Below, one piece after another: positions 59,478 to 64,000 of a stretch of 64,000 bases of DNA. Source of the stretch: UBA1181 sp963648205 (GTDB lineage: Bacteria; Bacteroidota; Bacteroidia; Bacteroidales; Paludibacteraceae); the NCBI GenBank assembly GCA_963648205.1, contig CAVJCT010000026.1, positions 1 through 64,000 on the forward strand, written 5' to 3'. The stretch's first letter is position 1, and the number at the start of each line of letters is the position of its first letter. The notes under the pieces are model-generated. The model saw nothing but the letters and a program-made list of their open reading frames with translations, ran no database searches and was not told the origin of the DNA. The translations under genes and the position numbers were made by a program.

Positions 59478-60863
59478 ATGAAACGTTTTGTAGGAGTATT
59501 CTTCTTGTCTTTTTTTCTAATAGGAGTATGTTCAGCGAGGTCTGAGAAAAAAGAGGCTGAGCAGGAACCAGAGCCAGAGAAAGTGCAAGAAGAGGTGAGT
59601 GAGCCAGTTGATTCAGTTGAAATAGAGGCATTAGAGGAGGAGATGGTGTTAGACTCCCTTTTGATGACAGATGTAGATACGACCGTTGTGGTTCAGGTGG
59701 ATGATTTGCCTGCTGATTTTGACAATAAGTTGGCTTCGTTGTTGAGCATTTATCAAGGAGCGATTTTAAGTTCAGACTGTAAGACAGACAGTATCGGACC
59801 AACTTTTTCGGACTCCGTTTATATGGAGCGTTTGCAGAAGATTCCGTCACTTTTCGAGTTGGTTTATAATCCAATCGTAAAACGTTACATTGAGTTGTAT
59901 ACGCAGAAGAGACGTAAACAAATGTCATATATGTTGGGAATTGGAAATTATTATTATCCAATTTTCGAGCATGCGTTGGATGCTTTAGGGTTGCCACTTG
60001 AATTGAAGTATTTACCAGTGATTGAGTCTGCGTTGAATCCGCGAGCCTATTCATGTGTAGGAGCGTCTGGACTTTGGCAGTTTATGTATGGAACTGGAAA
60101 AATCTATGGATTACAAGGCAATAGTTTGATTGATGAGAGACGCGACCCGATTAAGTCAACCAATGCGGCTGCAAGATTCCTCCGTGATTTGTATAAGATG
60201 TACGGAGACTGGTCGCTCGTGATTGCTGCGTATAACTGTGGACCAGGAAATGTCAACAAGGCAATGAAACGTGCGGGTGGAAAGAAAGACTATTGGGCGA
60301 TTTATCCATACTTGCCAAAGGAGACGAGAGGATATGTGCCAGCCTTTATTGCTGCGACCTACGCGATGACTTATTACAAAGAGCATAATATTTGTCCGGC
60401 AAGAGTTGAAATGCCGTATGTTTGTGATACGGTGATGCTCACGGAAAAGATGCATTTGCAACAGATTGCGGAAGTCTTAAATATTGACATTGAGACACTT
60501 CGCAACATGAATCCGCAGTATCGCAAGGATATTATTCCAGGCAATGGACAGTCGTACACTTTGTGTTTGCCACAGAAGAGTGTGGGTTCGTTCATCGAAA
60601 TGAAGGATTCGATTGTAAAGTATAAAGCCGATTCTTTCAATGTTTTGACTCGTGTGGTTGTTTTGCCAGCGAATGCGGATCCTTATTTCAGAGGAGTGAA
60701 AGGAAAGAGTGGAGCGATAGCCAAAGGAACGTATGTTGTGAAAAAGGGTGACACTCTTTCTACGATTGCGAGACGAAGAAAGGTTTCTGTTTCACAAATC
60801 AAGAAATGGAATAATCTAAGATCCGACAATATTTATATCGGTCAGAAATTGAAGATGCGTTAA
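59478..60863 (+). CDS. LysM-bearing lytic transglycosylase (MltD-like)
   Basis: Cleaves peptidoglycan glycan strands. A 461-residue exported protein; signal peptide 1-20, a Glu-rich linker (22-75), then the SLT domain with the catalytic E183 in PVIESALNPRA, GASGLWQFM and AYNCGPGNVNKAM. One LysM at 417-461 (GTYVVKKGDTLSTIARR) binds the wall. In related genomes a relA/spoT gene follows here as I recall; in this window a terminator and the convergent ABC genes follow instead. Confidence 0.92.
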   Translation: MKRFVGVFFLSFFLIGVCSARSEKKEAEQEPEPEKVQEEVSEPVDSVEIEALEEEMVLDSLLMTDVDTTVVVQVDDLPADFDNKLASLLSIYQGAILSSDCKTDSIGPTFSDSVYMERLQKIPSLFELVYNPIVKRYIELYTQKRRKQMSYMLGIGNYYYPIFEHALDALGLPLELKYLPVIESALNPRAYSCVGASGLWQFMYGTGKIYGLQGNSLIDERRDPIKSTNAAARFLRDLYKMYGDWSLVIAAYNCGPGNVNKAMKRAGGKKDYWAIYPYLPKETRGYVPAFIAATYAMTYYKEHNICPARVEMPYVCDTVMLTEKMHLQQIAEVLNIDIETLRNMNPQYRKDIIPGNGQSYTLCLPQKSVGSFIEMKDSIVKYKADSFNVLTRVVVLPANADPYFRGVKGKSGAIAKGTYVVKKGDTLSTIARRRKVSVSQIKKWNNLRSDNIYIGQKLKMR

Positions 60864-60873
60864 GAGAAAATAG

Positions 60874-60909
60874 AAAAGTCCGTCAATTAGGTTTGACGGA
60901 CTTTTTTTT
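60874..60909. terminator. Intrinsic terminator after the transglycosylase gene
   Basis: AAAGTCCGTCAA (60875-60886) pairs perfectly with TTGACGGACTTT (60893-60904), followed by a run of T. Confidence 0.92.
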
Positions 60910-60968
60910 AGTGTCTTAAAGAACAGAACAACAAAATATCAAAAGAAAAAGAAATGAGTGTCTGTGGG

Positions 60969-62078
60969 TTAGTTGTGTTTCTTGTAACTCTGTATTGCCC
61001 AAGCATTTATAACGATGGCGAAGATGCCGAGGGCTGCTACTTGATGAGCAATACAATGGAAGCCGCCTCCTCGTACGAAAACGGTGCGGATGGCATCAAT
61101 GAAATAATGCATTGGGTTCACATACGTTGAGAGATAAGCCCAGTGAGGCATTGAACGAACAGGAGTGAAGAGTCCGCTAAGCAGGATGAGACACACCACG
61201 AAAAACCACATTACGTGTACCGCTTGTTGCATAGTGTCGTTGTAGTTGGAGATGACGAGACCGAATCCACTAAAAGTCAGTGCCATCAGCATGGCGAGCA
61301 GATAGCAAAGCAGAATGTTGCCTTGGCAGGTGATTCCGTAGACTGCCCATGCGAGGATGAAGCAGATGGTGATCACTACGAAAGCGATCAGCCAGTAGGG
61401 GATGAGCTTGGCAAGGATGAACGATGATCTGCAGACGGGCGTTACGTTGATGGCTTCGATGGTGCCAGTCTCTTTCTCGCCAACGATGTTCAATGCAGGC
61501 AAGAAGCCACAGGTGAGAAGAAGTAGGATCGCCATTAGCGAGGGTATCATAAACACTTTGTAGTTCAAATGTTTGTTGTAGAGATACAACGTGCTGATGA
61601 ATCCGTCGATGGAGGTGCTTTCAAGAGTGCTTTCGCTTGTGGTGAAGTTTCCGATATGTCCGCCGATAATCTGGCTTAGGTAACTCAGAGCCATGCTGCC
61701 TTTCGTACCGTTGACGGAGTTGGCGGCAACGAAGATGTGGGTTTTTTCACCACAAAGCAGATTTTTCTCAAAATCGTGCGGAATGTCGACGATAGCATCC
61801 GTTTTACCATTGTCAATGTCGGTCATAGCCTCAGCGTATGATTGTTTTTGACCGCTGAAAATGAAATAGTTAGAGGATTCAATGCGGTGGATGAGCTGGG
61901 ACGATAGGGTAGAATGGTCGTTGTCAACCACCTCGACGGAGATGTTTTTAATCTCCATGTTCATCACCCAAGGCATCACACACATAATCATGATGGGAAA
62001 TATCACGATGAGGCGCAGAATGAACGTATTGCGACGTATCTGCAAGAACTCTTTTTGAATGAGGTATTGTATGGTCAT
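60969..62078 (-). CDS. ABC-2-type transporter permease (YbhR-like)
   Basis: A 369-residue inner-membrane permease: a first helix after QIRRNTFILRLIVIFP, a large soluble periplasmic domain, then five to six helices, with LPALNIVGEKETGTIEAINVTPV as the conserved coupling region. Its start overlaps the stop of the next permease (ATGA, 62075-62078). Together with that permease and the ATPase at 63149 it forms an exporter of the YbhFSR type, usually for drugs or hydrophobic compounds. Confidence 0.9.
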   Translation of the reverse strand: MTIQYLIQKEFLQIRRNTFILRLIVIFPIMIMCVMPWVMNMEIKNISVEVVDNDHSTLSSQLIHRIESSNYFIFSGQKQSYAEAMTDIDNGKTDAIVDIPHDFEKNLLCGEKTHIFVAANSVNGTKGSMALSYLSQIIGGHIGNFTTSESTLESTSIDGFISTLYLYNKHLNYKVFMIPSLMAILLLLTCGFLPALNIVGEKETGTIEAINVTPVCRSSFILAKLIPYWLIAFVVITICFILAWAVYGITCQGNILLCYLLAMLMALTFSGFGLVISNYNDTMQQAVHVMWFFVVCLILLSGLFTPVRSMPHWAYLSTYVNPMHYFIDAIRTVFVRGGGFHCIAHQVAALGIFAIVINAWAIQSYKKHN

Positions 62079-63139
62079 GACAGTCTTTTTTTGAAATTTA
62101 GCAATGCGGCGGTGTGGAGTACAATCGCCATTCCAGTGAGTATCGCCACTTCTTGAGTTGCTTTATCAATGCTCACACCCATAATCATCAGTTTACGGAT
62201 GGCAGAAATGTAGTATCGAGGTGGCATGATGGCGGAGATATATTGCAGAATCTTCGGCATACTCTCGATGGGGAACATCATACCACTTAGCAAAATGCAC
62301 GGCAGAATGAGCATCATTGCAGAAGCAAGTAGTGCCACGAGTTGTGTCTTTGCCACGGTGCTGATCAGCATACCGAGGGAGAGTGCCACGATGATGTAGA
62401 TGCCTGAAACGAAGAAAATCCAACCGAGACTTCCAGCGATAGGAACGTCGAGAATGAAATAGGAAACTCCGAGGATGAAGCACAGAATGACGAAAGCCAA
62501 AGCAAGGTAAGGAATGACTTTGCCGATGATGATGAGTATCGGTTGAATCGGACTTACCAAAAGCACTTCCATCGTTCCGCGTTCCTTTTCGCGTACGATG
62601 CTGATTGAGGTCATCATGGCGCAGATGAGCATGAGCAACATACCCATTATACCTGGCACATAGTTGTAGCAACTTCGCATTTGCGGATTGAAGAGTAGGG
62701 CAGTGTAGATCGGCGTATAGGCTTCTGAACCTCCTCGTAAACACTCACTGGCATATCTGCTGTACATTTGTGCCATGTTGGGGTCTGCGCCGTCGGTGAT
62801 GATTTGCACCCCACTGTGTTGGGTTGAAAAATCATTGCCGAAGACGATTGCCATGTCCGCTTTCTGACTGCGGATGAGTCGCTCGGCATCTGTTGGCTTT
62901 CCCACTTTATACATAATGTCGAAATATTCGTTGGAACTGAGTCGTGTGATGGCTGCCTGCGTCTCGTGGTCGACAGACGAGGTAACCACTACCGTGCGCA
63001 CGTTTTTCACATCTGTAGAGATGGCGAAACCGAAGAGTAGCATCATCGCTATCGGCATGCCGAAAAGGACGAGCATCGTGTGGCGGTCGCGCAGAATGTG
63101 CCGTGTTTCTTTAATGATGAATGAAATGAATTGTTTCAT
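62075..63139 (-). CDS. ABC-2-type transporter permease (YbhS-like)
   Basis: A 354-residue inner-membrane permease with one N-terminal helix (about 23-43), a periplasmic domain and five C-terminal helices. The coupling segment is SIVREKERGTMEVLLVSPIQP. A paralogue of the downstream gene, forming a heterodimer with it. It begins 9 bases after the ATPase gene stops. Substrate is unknown. Confidence 0.9.
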   Translation of the reverse strand: MKQFISFIIKETRHILRDRHTMLVLFGMPIAMMLLFGFAISTDVKNVRTVVVTSSVDHETQAAITRLSSNEYFDIMYKVGKPTDAERLIRSQKADMAIVFGNDFSTQHSGVQIITDGADPNMAQMYSRYASECLRGGSEAYTPIYTALLFNPQMRSCYNYVPGIMGMLLMLICAMMTSISIVREKERGTMEVLLVSPIQPILIIIGKVIPYLALAFVILCFILGVSYFILDVPIAGSLGWIFFVSGIYIIVALSLGMLISTVAKTQLVALLASAMMLILPCILLSGMMFPIESMPKILQYISAIMPPRYYISAIRKLMIMGVSIDKATQEVAILTGMAIVLHTAALLNFKKRLS

Positions 63140-63148
63140 AGTGAATTG

Positions 63149-64000
63149 TCATTGTCTTGTTGATGTGCGTGCCAGGTAGGTGAAGACACTGTCCATGTCG
63201 GGCAGACCGAGAGAGCGTTTCAGTTCGTCGGGTGTCCCCATAGCTTTGATCTTTCCATCTACCATAATGGATATTCGGTCGCAATACTCCGCCTCGTCCA
63301 TGTAGTGGGTGGTTACGAAGACGGTGATTCCTCGTTCCGCAGCATCGTAGATGAGTTTCCAAAACTGCTGGCGAGTGGCAGGGTCCACACCTCCGGTCGG
63401 TTCGTCGAGGAACACAATCTGGGGTTCGTGGAAGATGCTGACAGAGAATGCTAATTTCTGTTTCCACCCTAAAGGTAGACTGCTAACAATGTCGTCGGCA
63501 TGGTCGGTGAACTCCAAACGATTGAGCAGTTCGTCCGTCTTCTCCTTTATTATCTTCGGATGCATACCGTAGATACCTGCAAAGAGACGAATGTTCTCGC
63601 GGACGGTGAGGTCTTCATACAAAGCAAATTTCTGGCTCATGTATCCAATGTGCTTTTTGATTTGCTCGTACTCGGTTGTGATGTCGCAACCTGCCACTCG
63701 TCCTGTGCCACTTGTTGGTGCGTTGAGACCTGTGAGAATGTGCATCGCAGTCGATTTCCCTGCACCGTTGGCACCGAGAAATCCGAACACCTCGCCACGC
63801 TTTACGGTGAATGAAATGTCGTCGACAGCATGAAAATCGCCGAACGCTTTCACAAGGTGATTCACTTCAATGACATCCTCAATGAATTTTTTCTCTTTTG
63901 AATGAGAAATGCCTTCTGGACAAAACACATCTTTGAAGCGTGTGAGTATCTCGTCGGGTGTGCCTATCCCTTTCAACGTTCCTTCGTGAAGAAAGGCAAC
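63149..64000 (-). CDS. ABC transporter ATP-binding protein, probably dual-domain YbhF-like, 5' end off the window
   Basis: An open frame of 284 codons that continues past the right edge; no true start is visible. The first visible residues (AFLHEGTLKGIGTPDEI) look like the end of an earlier ATPase domain, so the full protein probably has two, as in YbhF. The complete second domain has Walker A GANGAGKST, the Q-loop YMSQKFALYEDLT, a variant signature LPLGWKQKL (LSGGQ family), Walker B IVFLDEPTGGVD and the switch His in VTTHYMDEAE. It powers the two permeases downstream. Confidence 0.9.
   Translation of the reverse strand, partial: VAFLHEGTLKGIGTPDEILTRFKDVFCPEGISHSKEKKFIEDVIEVNHLVKAFGDFHAVDDISFTVKRGEVFGFLGANGAGKSTAMHILTGLNAPTSGTGRVAGCDITTEYEQIKKHIGYMSQKFALYEDLTVRENIRLFAGIYGMHPKIIKEKTDELLNRLEFTDHADDIVSSLPLGWKQKLAFSVSIFHEPQIVFLDEPTGGVDPATRQQFWKLIYDAAERGITVFVTTHYMDEAEYCDRISIMVDGKIKAMGTPDELKRSLGLPDMDSVFTYLARTSTRQ

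Noticed and set aside
1..64000. tRNA, rRNA, prophage or complete insertion sequence
   Set aside because: The gaps are short and no cloverleaf, phage structural gene, transposase pair of ends or integrase was seen on reading. A tRNAscan run would be the decisive check.

Overview
The window is a chromosomal segment of a Gram-negative member of the order Bacteroidales (phylum Bacteroidota); genus is not resolved. The evidence is: (i) repeated promoters of the Bacteroidetes type, with a -7 box TAnnTTTG, sometimes with TTTG 19-21 bases upstream, in front of many genes; (ii) few Shine-Dalgarno sequences; (iii) lineage-typical families (DUF4270 and DUF3109 proteins, PorP/SprF, a secreted protein with a gliding-motility-type C-terminal domain, the parA-parB-DUF5683-lytic transglycosylase order); (iv) waaA, which implies lipid A/Kdo. 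Most of the window is core housekeeping DNA, tightly packed on both strands. No stretch over 300 bases lacks a gene. I saw no tRNA, rRNA, CRISPR array, prophage or complete insertion sequence.

Layout. 1-3.1 kb (minus): the start of an Rpn-type nuclease, a PrsW-like membrane protease, a DIP1984-family protein and the pantothenate genes panC-panD. 3.3-6.4 kb (plus): a glycogen-synthase-like pseudoenzyme, a DUF4270 lipoprotein and a DUF2461 protein. 6.4-10.5 kb (minus): rplY-pth-gltX-waaA. 10.6-18.4 kb: half-size EamA protein, SNF2 helicase, prs, a Fur-family regulator, a phytoene-desaturase-like flavoenzyme and an UPF0104/LPG-synthase-like membrane protein. 18.5-21.4 kb (plus): rsmA-corA-obgE. 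21.4-26 kb is the most accessory-looking part: three tandem paralogues of an unnamed secreted family with a small lipoprotein, behind a nine-G tract and a -7 box, then an AAA/DUF4143 ATPase preceded by five 33-base repeats that read as an in-frame 11-residue peptide repeat.

26-46.4 kb: ilvC, a large M16 peptidase, slyD-aroC, a GH3-family enzyme with a HAD phosphatase, a PlsC-like acyltransferase, an MBL hydrolase, lysS-gpsA-pgi, and a run dedA - nitroreductase-like lipoprotein - tmk - PglC-like sugar transferase - DegT aminotransferase, then DUF3109 and a small M16 peptidase. 46.5-52.1 kb: a 1508-residue repeat protein with a type B type IX secretion signal, followed by its probable partner PorP/SprF. 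52.1-56.7 kb: O-methyltransferase, FKBP-like lipoprotein, serS, and the agmatine-to-putrescine pair aguA-aguB. 56.8-60.9 kb: parA-parB-DUF5683-mltD, with an operator-like repeat cluster upstream of parA. 60.9-64 kb (minus): a YbhFSR-like ABC exporter that runs off the end.

Themes. Envelope building recurs (waaA, acyltransferase, sugar transferase/aminotransferase, flippase-like protein, lytic transglycosylase, T9SS cargo and PorP), next to translation genes (gltX, lysS, serS, pth, rplY, rsmA, obgE). The best candidates for undescribed biology are the 33-base repeat leader of the AAA ATPase, the G-tract promoter with its paralogue cluster, and the operator-like repeats before parA. All three are seen in the sequence, but their functions are inference.
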